62,797 bases of DNA. It comes from CAZADS01 sp964483985 (GTDB lineage: Bacteria; Pseudomonadota; Alphaproteobacteria; Thalassobaculales; Thalassobaculaceae). Within the stretch, counting starts at the first letter, position 1, and every line of letters begins with the position of its first letter. Shown here one piece after another: positions 8,474 through 17,883 of this stretch. The notes under the pieces were generated by a model. That model was not told the DNA's origin, made no database searches, and saw only the letters and a program-made list of their open reading frames with translations. Location of the stretch: contig CAZADS010000112.1 of NCBI GenBank assembly GCA_964483985.1, forward strand, positions 1 through 62,797. Direction: 5' to 3'. The position numbers and the translations under genes are program-made.

Positions 8474-11400
8474 ACAAAATTATTGATTCTGCTCTTTTGC
8501 GATTTCGCACAACCCTTTCTGTTCTATTACTGGTTATTATTGCTGGATCGGTCGCGTATGTAGAAATCCCCAAAGAATCGGATCCAGATGTAAACATTCC
8601 CATGATATATGTTCGAATACACCACGAAGGCATATCACCGGAGGATGGCGAACGACTTTTATTGCGCCCTTTAGAAACCAAATTAAGGGGGATAGAGGGA
8701 TTAAAAGAAATGCGCAGTTCTTCTTACGAAGGAGGAGCCAATCTTGTTTTAGAATTTCATGCGGGTTTTGATGCCAAAAAGGCGCTTTCAGACGTTCGCG
8801 AAAAAGTAGATATTGCCAAATCAAATCTGCCCAATGACTCAGATGAACCCACGATACATGAAGTGAATTTTAGCTTATTTCCGGTGATCGTGGTCACATT
8901 ATCGGGAAAATTACCAGAACGCACACTACTGCGCCTCGCCCAGAACTTGCGCGATCGAATCCAAGATTTAGGAAATGTTCTTGATGTTAAGTTGACAGGA
9001 AACAGAGAAGAATTAATTGAAATTATTATCGATCCACTAAGCTTAGAGAGCTATAAAATAAACTCCTCCGCCGTATTGGAAGCCGTCAATCGCTCTAACT
9101 TGTTGGTGGCGGCAGGAAATCTTGACACTGGAAGTGGTAAATTCGCTATTAAGGTTCCAGGACTGTATGAAGGTTTAGCTGATATTCTCAATCAGCCAGT
9201 CAAGGTAAAAGGGAATTCTGTAGTAACTATTGGCGATATAGCCAATGTTCGGCGCACGTTCAAAGATAGAGCGTCTCATGCCCGCATCTCTGGCGAATCA
9301 TCGATAGGGCTTGAGGTATCTAAACGTTTGGGCCGTAACATAATCGAAACCATAGAAAGAGTGCGAAAAGTCACGGAACAGGAAAAGAAGAACTGGCCAA
9401 CAGGGGTTACATTAACTTATTCTCAAGATAGATCAGCTCGAATAAAGAGCATGTTATCCGATCTCCAAAACAATATTATAAGTGCAATTATACTCGTTTT
9501 AATTATTGTAATTGGCGCTTTAGGATGGCGATCAGGAGTACTAGTCGGTATATCCATTCCAGGTTCATTTCTACTTGGAATTCTGGTACTGACAAGCTTG
9601 GGCCTAACAATAAATATTGTCGTACTTTTTAGCCTTATATTAGCCGTAGGCATGTTAGTAGATGGCGCCATTGTAGTTACAGAGTTTGCAGACCGCAGAA
9701 TGACTGCTGGCGCATCTCGTTATCAAGCATATGGAGATTCGGCTAAAAGAATGGCCTGGCCCATAATCGCGTCCACCGCTACAACATTGGCAGCATTTAT
9801 GCCTCTAATTTTTTGGCCTGGTATAGTTGGTCAATTCATGAAGTTTTTACCTATTACCTTAGTGGCTACCTTAAGTGCATCTCTTTTAATGGCACTATTA
9901 TTTGTACCTACTTTGGGAGCAAGGATAGGCAGCATTAACAGCAAAGATCAAAAACATAGGTCTTTCTTAGCTATAAGTGAAAAAGGCGATCTATCAACGA
10001 TTACAGGATTAACAGGCGCTTATATCTACATACTCCGCCATGCCTTAAATCATCCGGGGAAAGTATTGTTAGGAGCTTTTTTAACACTTATCACAGTGCA
10101 GTATCTCTACATGGTAGCTGGCAACGGAGTTGAATTTTTTCCTGAAGTGGAACCTGACAGCGCTAAAGTTTTTGTCCACGCGAGAGGAAATCTTTCATTA
10201 GAAGAAAAAGCGAGATTAATTTACGCCGTAGAGGATGATATCCTTGCTCTAAACACGTTCAAATCGGTTTACACCTTTGTGGGAAAACCCAGCGGGCGCG
10301 GCCAGAATCTGGCAAAAGATATAATCGGGTTTTTTCAATTACAATTTAAAGATTGGCGAGAACGGCCACCCGCCAATGATATTTTGCAGCTAATATTACA
10401 GAAAGCATCTATACGTCATCCTGGGATAATCGTCGAATGGGTCAAAAAAGAAGCCGGTCCGCCAAGTGGAAAGCCGATCGAAATTCAGATTAGATCTAAA
10501 AATCAGCAGCATTTGGCACCAACGGTAAAAACAATCCGAGGCTATTTAAATAAAATTGATGGTCTAACGAATATAGAAGATGACAGAGATATCCCTGCTA
10601 TAGAGTGGCAATTACAGATTAATAGAGCAAAGGCTGCTAAATTTGGTATAGACGTCGCTTTAGTCGGCAATTACGTACAATTGATAACAAAAGGGCTAAA
10701 AATAACCGAATACCGCCCTGATGACAGCGAAGACGAAATAGACGTGGTTGTTCGTTATCCCAAAGCATACAGGAAGTTAAATCAACTTCCAAAAATCCGC
10801 ATTATGTCAAACAAAGGCTTAGTGCCAGTCAACAGCTTTGTAGAGTGGACGCCTAAAACCAGTGTAGCTAACATAAAAAGAATACAATCACAGAGGACAA
10901 TGACGATCAAAGCTGATGTTTTACCGGGTGTGTTAGCAGATGACAAAGTAAAGCAAATAAGGAAATGGGTCTCTAATGCACAACTTCCTCAAAGCGTGCA
11001 GGTAGTCTTTAAGGGAGAGGACGAAAAGCAGAATGAGGCAAAGGCTTTTCTTATAAAGGCTTTTGGAGCCGCACTTTTTATTATGGCGATAATTTTGATT
11101 ACCCAATTTAATAGTTTTTACAGCGCTTTTTTGATTCTTTCCGCAGTCATAATGTCTACTATCGGTGTAATGCTAGGTCTTTTAGCAACAGGTAAACCTT
11201 TTGGCATTGTAATGACTGGCGTTGGTGTAATCTCTCTAGCCGGTATTGTAGTTAATAATAATATAGTTCTAATAGATACTTTTGATCGAATCAAACGCGA
11301 TTCATCAACCATTTTTGATGCCGTCCTTCGAACTGGGGCTCAACGTTTGAGGCCCGTTTTATTAACTACTATCACAACAATACTGGGGCTGATGCCAATG

Positions 11401-11607
11401 GTATTACAAACTAATATAAATTTCTTTACCCGGGATATCGTAGTAAATGCCCCATCGACTCAATGGTGGGTTTCGTTATCGACCGCGATCGTGTTCGGGT
11501 TAGGATTTGCCACTATTTTGACTCTTATCATCACTCCATGCGCTTTGATATTTCGTCATAATCTAGCGTCGTGGAGAAATCCAAAACACCTCGTGCAAAA
11601 CAACTAA
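8470..11607 (+). CDS. RND efflux pump inner-membrane subunit
   Basis: A 1045-residue resistance-nodulation-division transporter with the two-fold repeat of one N-terminal helix, a large periplasmic loop and a bundle of helices (about 330-470 and 855-1035). The closest style is the hydrophobe/amphiphile exporter group. The proton-relay region of transmembrane helix 4 reads LVDGAIVV: the first aspartate is kept (D398) but the second, present in AcrB, is glycine. In helix 10 the AcrB lysine position is asparagine (GIVVNNN, 925-931). This pattern occurs in some RND groups, so the pump is probably functional. The GTG start overlaps the adaptor stop. The substrate cannot be inferred. Confidence 0.9.
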   Translation: MNKIIDSALLRFRTTLSVLLLVIIAGSVAYVEIPKESDPDVNIPMIYVRIHHEGISPEDGERLLLRPLETKLRGIEGLKEMRSSSYEGGANLVLEFHAGFDAKKALSDVREKVDIAKSNLPNDSDEPTIHEVNFSLFPVIVVTLSGKLPERTLLRLAQNLRDRIQDLGNVLDVKLTGNREELIEIIIDPLSLESYKINSSAVLEAVNRSNLLVAAGNLDTGSGKFAIKVPGLYEGLADILNQPVKVKGNSVVTIGDIANVRRTFKDRASHARISGESSIGLEVSKRLGRNIIETIERVRKVTEQEKKNWPTGVTLTYSQDRSARIKSMLSDLQNNIISAIILVLIIVIGALGWRSGVLVGISIPGSFLLGILVLTSLGLTINIVVLFSLILAVGMLVDGAIVVTEFADRRMTAGASRYQAYGDSAKRMAWPIIASTATTLAAFMPLIFWPGIVGQFMKFLPITLVATLSASLLMALLFVPTLGARIGSINSKDQKHRSFLAISEKGDLSTITGLTGAYIYILRHALNHPGKVLLGAFLTLITVQYLYMVAGNGVEFFPEVEPDSAKVFVHARGNLSLEEKARLIYAVEDDILALNTFKSVYTFVGKPSGRGQNLAKDIIGFFQLQFKDWRERPPANDILQLILQKASIRHPGIIVEWVKKEAGPPSGKPIEIQIRSKNQQHLAPTVKTIRGYLNKIDGLTNIEDDRDIPAIEWQLQINRAKAAKFGIDVALVGNYVQLITKGLKITEYRPDDSEDEIDVVVRYPKAYRKLNQLPKIRIMSNKGLVPVNSFVEWTPKTSVANIKRIQSQRTMTIKADVLPGVLADDKVKQIRKWVSNAQLPQSVQVVFKGEDEKQNEAKAFLIKAFGAALFIMAIILITQFNSFYSAFLILSAVIMSTIGVMLGLLATGKPFGIVMTGVGVISLAGIVVNNNIVLIDTFDRIKRDSSTIFDAVLRTGAQRLRPVLLTTITTILGLMPMVLQTNINFFTRDIVVNAPSTQWWVSLSTAIVFGLGFATILTLIITPCALIFRHNLASWRNPKHLVQNN

Positions 11608-11747
11608 GCAACTTCGACGTTGTTTCATCATTGATTTTACTTAGACCACGGGAGCCGTTGGCATTTTTTGTAGTTCTAATACTAGCATTATTTATCCAAT
11701 ACTTATTCATCTTCAACGTTTTCGCGACAATTAAAATACGCGCATAA
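11571..11747 (+). CDS. possible small membrane protein overlapping the end of the RND gene
   Basis: A 58-codon frame from GTG 11571 to TAA 11745-11747, starting inside the last 37 bases of the pump gene in another frame. The product would have a basic N-terminus (MEKSKTPRAK) and one hydrophobic helix (about residues 28-53), a plausible single-pass inner-membrane protein. There is no recognisable ribosome site, and T-rich DNA often encodes hydrophobic residues by chance. It resembles no family I know. Small partner proteins of RND pumps exist (AcrZ), but there is no sequence similarity to claim. Confidence 0.25.
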   Translation: MEKSKTPRAKQLSNFDVVSSLILLRPREPLAFFVVLILALFIQYLFIFNVFATIKIRA

Positions 11748-11771
11748 ATAGAGACAAGCGGATGAACGCAA

Positions 11772-12581
11772 TTATTGTTTGTGATTTTCTTTGGGATTCT
11801 GTTTTTCTTGATCTCGATCGCTCAACTCGTACAAGTTTATTAAACGTCGATAAGATCGGAAACTTATGGGAATTGTTAAAAGATAAATAATGATCAAACT
11901 GCCCAATGATAACCAGGGCTCACTAAGTATCGCCGCAATAAATAGACCAGCAACTAATAAAACAGGTAAAATTAGTTTTTGCGGTAATTTTGTTGCCTTA
12001 AACGAAAATGTTGGAACGCTACTAACCATCATTAATCCAATGATAGACATCCAAGTTGCCACCAAATGAGGATTAGATACAAATGTCGATCCAAATTCAA
12101 AACTTAAAATCAAAGGCAAACACGCTAAACCAGCCGCTGCCGGTGCGGGAACTCCCGAAAAAAATCTATTTGCAAAGAAACGCGGGTCGAAGTCATCTAG
12201 GTGTGTATTGAATCTAGCCAATCTAAGAGCCATACACGTCGCGAAGAAAAGTGAGCTCATCCAACCAAATCCGCGGACTTCCTGAGTTGTCCATAAAAAT
12301 AATATCAATGCTGGAGCGACTCCAAAACTAATAAAGTCTGACAAGGAATCAAGTTCCGCCCCGAATCTACTTTGCCCCTTCAATAGACGAGCCATGCGGC
12401 CATCTAGGGCATCAAAAATCGCCGCCATTACAATAGCGGCCACCGCAAATTCCCATCGCTCCTGAAAAGCAAATCTCACACCAGTAAGGCCAGAGCATAA
12501 TGCCATCACGGTGATGAGGTTTGGGATCAGTGTGCTTAGCGACATTATCCGAAATCTACGTTTATTTCGCTGAACACCCAT
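11772..12581 (-). CDS. pssA: CDP-diacylglycerol--serine O-phosphatidyltransferase
   Basis: A 269-residue integral membrane enzyme that joins L-serine to CDP-diacylglycerol to make phosphatidylserine, the precursor of phosphatidylethanolamine. The CDP-alcohol phosphotransferase signature D-G-x2-A-R-x8-G-x3-D-x3-D is exact (D60, G61, A64, R65, G74, D78, D82). Six to eight hydrophobic segments follow the type II PssA pattern. It could start at ATG 12545 (MSLSTLIPNL), which is closer to the usual N-terminus, but neither start has a strong ribosome site. It lies 24 bases downstream of psd, which supplies the next step of the pathway. Confidence 0.93.
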   Translation of the reverse strand: MGVQRNKRRFRIMSLSTLIPNLITVMALCSGLTGVRFAFQERWEFAVAAIVMAAIFDALDGRMARLLKGQSRFGAELDSLSDFISFGVAPALILFLWTTQEVRGFGWMSSLFFATCMALRLARFNTHLDDFDPRFFANRFFSGVPAPAAAGLACLPLILSFEFGSTFVSNPHLVATWMSIIGLMMVSSVPTFSFKATKLPQKLILPVLLVAGLFIAAILSEPWLSLGSLIIIYLLTIPISFRSYRRLINLYELSDRDQEKQNPKENHKQ

Positions 12582-12605
12582 TATATTAACGCTCTAAATC
12601 CATTT

Positions 12606-13319
12606 TCAGCGTATTTTACCCTGACGCGCCGCTTCATTAGAATCCAAATCTGCTAATACCGTTTCACCGGCTATACACCGTTGTCCTACAATCACCAAGG
12701 GTTTAACCTTCGAAGGCAGATACACGTCCACTCTGCTGCCAAAGCGAATCAAACCAAATCGCTCGCCAGCAACTACCGACTGGTTTTCTCGAAGATAACA
12801 AACTATACGGCGGGCGATAAGTCCAGCAATTTGAACTGCCGCTAAATATCGCCCATCTTCCAAATCAAAACGGATAAGCTGCCTTTCATTGTCGTCGCTC
12901 GCTTTATCAAATGCCGCATTAACAAACCGGCCTGGAACATACACTAATTTGCCGATCCTACTATCGCTTGGAACGCGATTCACATGACAATCAAAAACAT
13001 TCATAAAAATACTAATTCTTGTCACAGGTTCCAAGGCCATTTCCAGCTGCTTGGGTGGAGGGGTTTCTATTATACTTTGCACCATCCCGTCGGCTGGAGT
13101 AACAACTAATCCCATACGCTGCGGAGTAACGCGATTAGGATTTCTAAAAAAATAAATACACCAAAGTGTTGCAATAATCCCTAGCCAACCCAGAGGTTGT
13201 GCTGCAAAAAATAGAAAAAGAGTACCTATTGTAAATAGAGCGATAAACACCCATCCTTCTCTTGCTATAGGAACTAAAAAGCTTTTCAACTGCTTTCCAT
13301 CGTCGAGTTTAAATTTCAT
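12606..13319 (-). CDS. psd: phosphatidylserine decarboxylase, short proteobacterial type
   Basis: A 237-residue proenzyme that cleaves itself into alpha and beta chains and forms an N-terminal pyruvoyl group to decarboxylate phosphatidylserine. Visible are two N-terminal membrane segments (about 23-58), the catalytic aspartate in PADG (D77), the histidine in DCHVNR (H112) and the cleavage motif FGSR, with the cut between G194 and S195. The alpha chain would be about 43 residues. The length and motif fit the archaeal/alphaproteobacterial short Psd rather than the E. coli LGST type. It is co-transcribed with pssA. Confidence 0.93.
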   Translation of the reverse strand: MKFKLDDGKQLKSFLVPIAREGWVFIALFTIGTLFLFFAAQPLGWLGIIATLWCIYFFRNPNRVTPQRMGLVVTPADGMVQSIIETPPPKQLEMALEPVTRISIFMNVFDCHVNRVPSDSRIGKLVYVPGRFVNAAFDKASDDNERQLIRFDLEDGRYLAAVQIAGLIARRIVCYLRENQSVVAGERFGLIRFGSRVDVYLPSKVKPLVIVGQRCIAGETVLADLDSNEAARQGKIR

Positions 13320-13334
13320 GTCTTAATACATCTA

Positions 13335-14537
13335 TCAGTTTATGCGTGGCAGTCCAAAAACCTGTCCCGGATAAATAAGGTTAGGATCTCGGATTTGATC
13401 AGAATTAGCCTCAAAAATATCGGTGTATCGCAATCCACTACCGTAGACTCTCGAAGCTATACTCCAAAGGTTGTTACCTGGCTGTATGATTACGATATGG
13501 CCATCCGGAATATCCGTAAGCGGACTTGAACGAACGAAAGGTAATTCGATGCGGGCCAAAACTTGACCGTTCTCGCCAACCTTATCGATTCGAATCATAT
13601 GAGTCCCGGGATTGAGAATTTCTTTCACGGTCAGGGTCCATTTACCCTGTGAATCAGATTCGACTCGGCCAACAAGTTTATTGTCGACATAAATATGATT
13701 AATAGAATTTGAGCCGGATTTTCCACTAAAAATAACTTTCCCCGCAGCATTATAATCGATGGTTTCTAAAATAACGGCATCAACTTCTTTTTTCGATTGT
13801 AGTGGGTTGCTAACTAGTTGATTTTTTTTCTTTTTTAAAGCCAAGTTAATTTCATTTTGTTTAGGGAGATTGGAGGGTTGTTTTTTCTCAGCCAATTGAA
13901 CTTTAGGAGATTGGACTACCCGAGTTTCTGCATCCAAAGCCTCGGTTCTTGGCACCGCCATTACTAAAGGTGTGCGATCAGCAGGCTTCAATCTACCTGC
14001 AATGTCTTTACCTGGTTCTGGGACTATCAATACGAATGCTTTTTTTGACTCCAACGGAATATCAGGATTAGTAACATCAGCTAAAGTAAGCACCTTACTG
14101 CCTGGCTTTAACGGCGCGTTGGGAACAAAAACCCACTCGCCCCTACCGTCAGCTTTTACTTTTCCAAGGATTTCTTCGCCGAATCGTATTTCGATTTCCG
14201 AATTAGGAGCAGCATGTCCAGCTATAACAACGTTGCCCTCCGGATCCAAGCGAACGAGACCAAAACTAGGTTGTATTCCAGACTTATGCGATCCTTTCGA
14301 GCTGTTCGATTTATTTAAAGAGGAAGATTTAACTCGATTTTCTATTTTTTCAGCCGTTTTAGCCGCAGTTACGGGGCCTTTTGCTTGACTTTGAGTACTA
14401 TACTCCTCCCCTTGCTTCTCAGAAGACCTATCCAATCTTGAAGATTTTAATTCCTCATTTGGTAAATAATTCAAGAGAATAGCCACAATGACCACGATCA
14501 CGCCTACAAGCCCTATAGCAATGGGTCGGGAAATCAT
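13335..14537 (-). CDS. LysM domain protein with membrane anchor and Ig-like repeats
   Basis: About 400 residues from ATG 14537. A single N-terminal transmembrane helix (residues 2-25) is followed by a charged, low-complexity linker rich in serine, lysine and glutamine. Two Ig-like modules read GNVVIAGHAAPNSEIEIRFG and AAGKVIFSGKSGSNSIN, each ending in a WVFVPN/WTLTVK strand. The C-terminal LysM domain, in the last 55 residues, begins VIIQPGNNLWSIASRVYG. It probably binds peptidoglycan from the inner-membrane side. I prefer ATG 14537 because GGAG lies nine bases before it and the anchor starts directly there; earlier ATGs at 14552 and 14585 would add a non-hydrophobic stretch that nearly meets the divergent gene at 14655. 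Confidence 0.78.
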   Translation of the reverse strand: MISRPIAIGLVGVIVVIVAILLNYLPNEELKSSRLDRSSEKQGEEYSTQSQAKGPVTAAKTAEKIENRVKSSSLNKSNSSKGSHKSGIQPSFGLVRLDPEGNVVIAGHAAPNSEIEIRFGEEILGKVKADGRGEWVFVPNAPLKPGSKVLTLADVTNPDIPLESKKAFVLIVPEPGKDIAGRLKPADRTPLVMAVPRTEALDAETRVVQSPKVQLAEKKQPSNLPKQNEINLALKKKKNQLVSNPLQSKKEVDAVILETIDYNAAGKVIFSGKSGSNSINHIYVDNKLVGRVESDSQGKWTLTVKEILNPGTHMIRIDKVGENGQVLARIELPFVRSSPLTDIPDGHIVIIQPGNNLWSIASRVYGSGLRYTDIFEANSDQIRDPNLIYPGQVFGLPRIN

Positions 14538-14654
14538 GGTTGGAGACTCCATCAGATTTTCCAAACAATAAACCGGAGAACCCATCCGGCGCAATGTTTG
14601 AGAAAAATGAATGTTAACTTGACCTTAACGCCAAGTAATGAAATAGACACAGGG

Positions 14655-15224
14655 ATGAAAAACCAAAAGACTGTTTGTGTATTCTGTGGCTCATCCATAG
14701 GGAAGTTGAGTGCCTACGCGGATGCTGCTTATGAACTCGGAAAAGCTCTAGGTAGTTCGAAAATAAATTTAATATATGGTGGTGGCTGTCTGGGTTTGAT
14801 GGGTATAGTCGCAGATGCTGCTATCGAATCGGGGAGTACAGTGACAGGCGTAATCCCTAACTTTCTCCAAGAAGCCGAAATTTCTCATAATAGATTACAT
14901 AGATTACTAGTCACAAATGACATGCATCAACGAAAACGTTTGATGTACAGTAAATCAGATGCATTTATCTCCCTTCCAGGCGGCGTGGGTACATTTGATG
15001 AAACTATGGAGGTCATTACTTGGACTACGCTTGGGCTCTTGGCAAAACCAATTATACTAGTCAACATAAACCGTTACTGGGATCCGTTTATAGCTTTAAT
15101 AAGGCACAGCATTACTGAAGGTTTCAGCAAAAGCGAAAATGAAAACATCATGACAGTAGTGGATTCCCCGAACAATGTGATATCAATTCTCAACGGAAAT
15201 CAAAAAGATCTTAAAAGGGAATAG
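14655..15224 (+). CDS. LOG-family (TIGR00730) Rossmann-fold nucleotide hydrolase
   Basis: A 189-residue protein counted from ATG 14655. The N-terminal strand VCVFCGSS (7-14), YGGGCLGLMG (41-50) and the signature PGGVGTFDE (108-116) with a downstream MEVITW are diagnostic. Family members cleave the N-glycosidic bond of nucleoside 5'-monophosphates, for example cytokinin riboside monophosphates in LOG enzymes or pyrimidine monophosphates in PpnN. In bacteria the true role is often nucleotide salvage. An earlier ATG at 14607 is possible; I prefer 14655 because the fold starts there, although its ribosome site is poor. The gene is divergent from the LysM gene. Confidence 0.85.
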   Translation: MKNQKTVCVFCGSSIGKLSAYADAAYELGKALGSSKINLIYGGGCLGLMGIVADAAIESGSTVTGVIPNFLQEAEISHNRLHRLLVTNDMHQRKRLMYSKSDAFISLPGGVGTFDETMEVITWTTLGLLAKPIILVNINRYWDPFIALIRHSITEGFSKSENENIMTVVDSPNNVISILNGNQKDLKRE

Positions 15225-15430
15225 GCGTCAGTTTTAATATAAACACAAAAATTCGAAACTTATGTCAGAAACGAAAAAATAGCTCTTTCTGTATCCGGGT
15301 TTTTGGTTTGGGATAACTAAAAAAAGTAACTCGAAAAACATGAAGAAGCGGATTCAATTTTTTGGACCTTAGTGGCTAGTTATTAAATTTAAACAGTGTT
15401 CATTCAACATCTTACTTTAAAGAGGCGTAA

Positions 15431-16801
15431 ATGATCGATCTTATGTCAATTGCACGAACCGAAGCCAACGGAGGCGATCTATTTAGTCTCATTGAAAAAC
15501 TCTATGAACCCACAGATATTCGTCCAACAGGATATCCCGACGCTATTGTATGGAAAGGCGGTAATTTTGATACTGATTTGAAACCAGTCTCACACTCTCT
15601 TACCGACGCTTACGCTCTTCTTGGGACCATAGCGGCTGCAGATATCCTCGGTTTACCATTTTACGGGATCCCCATGTGGTCCCAATACCGTCATGACACG
15701 AAATTAGCTTGTTTAGCTTGGTTCGGTAACATGCCGTTCACTTCGATCAAGTGGTCAACAGCTGGCGATGCGTATGTAAACGATACGGCAGGTGGAAGGG
15801 TTGTGGTGATGGGGAAATCAGGCAATGCACCATTACGAACCCAAGCCGGCGTTTATTGTAATGTAAGACCGTATGGTCCAATTACTGCTGTGAGATGTAT
15901 GCCTTGTCTACCTTATTCACAAAATCGACCAAAATTTTCAGTAAATGCCGAAAGCGGCCTGGTCCACTCAGAAATGAACTCCCCTGGCATACAAATGGCC
16001 TATGCAAACCGCCTGTTCCTTAAGATGGTTCACGAAACTGGAAAGCTAGGTCGAGTTGCTATGAAACCCACACAGGCTATGGAAGATGGAATTAATGCAG
16101 GATTACATACTTGGTTGCTAAAAGGCACAAAATTTGAAGTCGGCCGAAAATATGCCGTTGATCCTTATGAAGAGCATAAAGAAAACATTGATAAAATCAT
16201 TGCCTTGCTGCCATCAGACTTTAAAGACGGAATGAATGAATGGGAGGGTCGTATTGAACAACATATTGCCGATACAAACTATGGTCTATTATTGTGGGAT
16301 CTAATCGAGCAGAGAGATTGTATAGTTTTGGCGACTGATCTCGATGGCGATCGATTAACCGACCTCATGGCAGACGTATCTGATCCCCTTCGCGCTTTTG
16401 CTCAGCGCCTCACCCAACACCTAGGGCAGGACATAGAAATTGGCAAGCTATGGTCTGATATGGGATATATTACCGGGAATGGCAGGGATATGACTTCAAT
16501 CATGCATCGAATGGCCGGACCACCCATACATGAGCAGACGTTAGGGTCAGCCGACGCGATGCTGCTTCGCTTATTAGATGGCGACGAATCTATGGGCGGC
16601 ACAAAACAACCATATGACCCCCGAATTCATTTTGTTTTGATACGGAACGCCTATCTAGACGCCAACCCAAATGACACAGCGCTCCAATTATGGTTGGATG
16701 ATGCGCTAGCTAAATTCGACTCCGTTTATTCAAGCAAACGACCAGGTTTTCTTGATGGGTATATTACATTAAAAGAGACCATCAAACCTTGGGGGACATA
16801 A
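15431..16801 (+). CDS. uncharacterised 456-residue protein
   Basis: I do not recognise this family. The reading frame is long and has normal codon use and a good ribosome site (AGAGG at 15420-15424). The product appears soluble, with no signal peptide or membrane helix. Notable stretches are a glycine- and tryptophan-rich N-terminal half (PDAIVWKGGNFDTD near 36-49; IKWSTAGDAYVNDTAGGR near 106-123), a cysteine pair in VRCMPCLPY near 155-163, an aspartate-rich DLDGDRLTDL near 306-315 and a C-terminal DPRIHFVLIRNAYLD near 397-411. It stands alone, with 206 bases upstream and 153 bases downstream free of genes. Function unknown. Confidence 0.8.
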   Translation: MIDLMSIARTEANGGDLFSLIEKLYEPTDIRPTGYPDAIVWKGGNFDTDLKPVSHSLTDAYALLGTIAAADILGLPFYGIPMWSQYRHDTKLACLAWFGNMPFTSIKWSTAGDAYVNDTAGGRVVVMGKSGNAPLRTQAGVYCNVRPYGPITAVRCMPCLPYSQNRPKFSVNAESGLVHSEMNSPGIQMAYANRLFLKMVHETGKLGRVAMKPTQAMEDGINAGLHTWLLKGTKFEVGRKYAVDPYEEHKENIDKIIALLPSDFKDGMNEWEGRIEQHIADTNYGLLLWDLIEQRDCIVLATDLDGDRLTDLMADVSDPLRAFAQRLTQHLGQDIEIGKLWSDMGYITGNGRDMTSIMHRMAGPPIHEQTLGSADAMLLRLLDGDESMGGTKQPYDPRIHFVLIRNAYLDANPNDTALQLWLDDALAKFDSVYSSKRPGFLDGYITLKETIKPWGT

Positions 16802-16954
16802 AATCTTTTAGCGCCTAAATTTAAAGTACATAATCTATCCAAATATACTGAAAATTCCGTCCGCCATTTTTAACCGAAAGGCTAAGGTGGTTTTTAACAA
16901 ACCGAATAGTATATTCAACCCAAAACATTTAATTGAAACTTGAGCAGTTAAGTA

Positions 16955-17722
16955 ATGTCAGATCCAAAAATCACTTTCATAGCGTCACCTTCGGATCAAG
17001 CTATAAGCGCGAAAGAATCCCTTGAAAAAAATTATAACCATGTGCCAGAGGATGAAGCAGACGTCATTATCGCTTTAGGTGGAGATGGAATGATGCTAGA
17101 GACGCTTAGGCATCATATCCAGAAACCAGTTAAAGTCTTTGGCATGAACCGGGGCACAGTTGGGTTTTTGATGAATGAGTATAATGAAGAACATCTAATA
17201 CAAAGAATAAGAGCCGCAACCTTAGTGACACTCCATCCTCTACGAATGCAGGTTAAAAGAAAAACCGGGAAAATAGAAGAAGCGCTAGCAATTAATGAGG
17301 TGTCATTACTTCGACAATCATCCCAAACCGCAAAAATCCAAATAAAAATCGACAACACTGTTCGTATGGAAGAACTATTATGCGATGGTATAATTGTTTC
17401 TACACCCGCCGGCAGCACAGCATATAATCTTTCTGCTCACGGGCCTATAATTCCCCTAGGGGCAGGAATACTCGCTATAACGCCAATTAGTGCTTTTCGG
17501 CCAAGACGATGGCGCGGGGCACTCATCGAACGCAATGCCAAAATCATTATTAAGGCCATAGATATAGAAAAACGCCCCGTTAGTGCAACAGCTGACTCCA
17601 CAGAAGTACGAGACATTGATACTGTAACAATAACAGAAGATCGAAGCATAGGATTAAGGTTGCTTTATGATCCAGACCATAATTTGGACGAACGAGTTCT
17701 TAAGGAACAATTCTCTCCCTGA
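16955..17722 (+). CDS. nadK: NAD kinase
   Basis: A 255-residue ATP-NAD kinase making NADP from NAD in the cytosol. The GGDG phosphate-binding motif is at 42-45, the NE pair in INEVSL at 114-115, and the second conserved motif TPAGSTAYN at 150-158 (GSTAYNLSAHGPI continues it). The length is at the short end of the family, as in many Alphaproteobacteria. It is a single-gene unit followed by an A+T-rich inverted repeat. Confidence 0.93.
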   Translation: MSDPKITFIASPSDQAISAKESLEKNYNHVPEDEADVIIALGGDGMMLETLRHHIQKPVKVFGMNRGTVGFLMNEYNEEHLIQRIRAATLVTLHPLRMQVKRKTGKIEEALAINEVSLLRQSSQTAKIQIKIDNTVRMEELLCDGIIVSTPAGSTAYNLSAHGPIIPLGAGILAITPISAFRPRRWRGALIERNAKIIIKAIDIEKRPVSATADSTEVRDIDTVTITEDRSIGLRLLYDPDHNLDERVLKEQFSP

Positions 17723-17733
17723 AACTAAATAAT

Positions 17734-17784
17734 ATCCTAATATAAATTGTGTGATTTTATTTTGAAAATAAATTTAGGATTTTA
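17734..17784 (+). terminator. A+T-rich nested inverted repeat, possible terminator of nadK
   Basis: An outer pair ATCCTAA (17734-17740) and TTAGGAT (17774-17780) encloses an inner perfect palindrome with 8-base arms around one central G (17756-17772). A T-rich tract follows. The stems are A+T-rich, so this is a weak intrinsic terminator at best; it could instead be a protein-binding palindrome before the gene at 17884. Confidence 0.35.
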
Positions 17785-17883
17785 ATCTTTTACTTTTGAC
17801 ACGTTAAGTCCTTTGAAAACTTCCATATCGGAAATACCAATGAATTCAATACTTTACAAAAAATCTCGGATGTACAACAAACT

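Noticed and set aside
13972..14388. Open frame on the plus strand opposite the LysM protein
   Set aside because: Antisense to a coherent coding frame, low-complexity product, no ribosome site.
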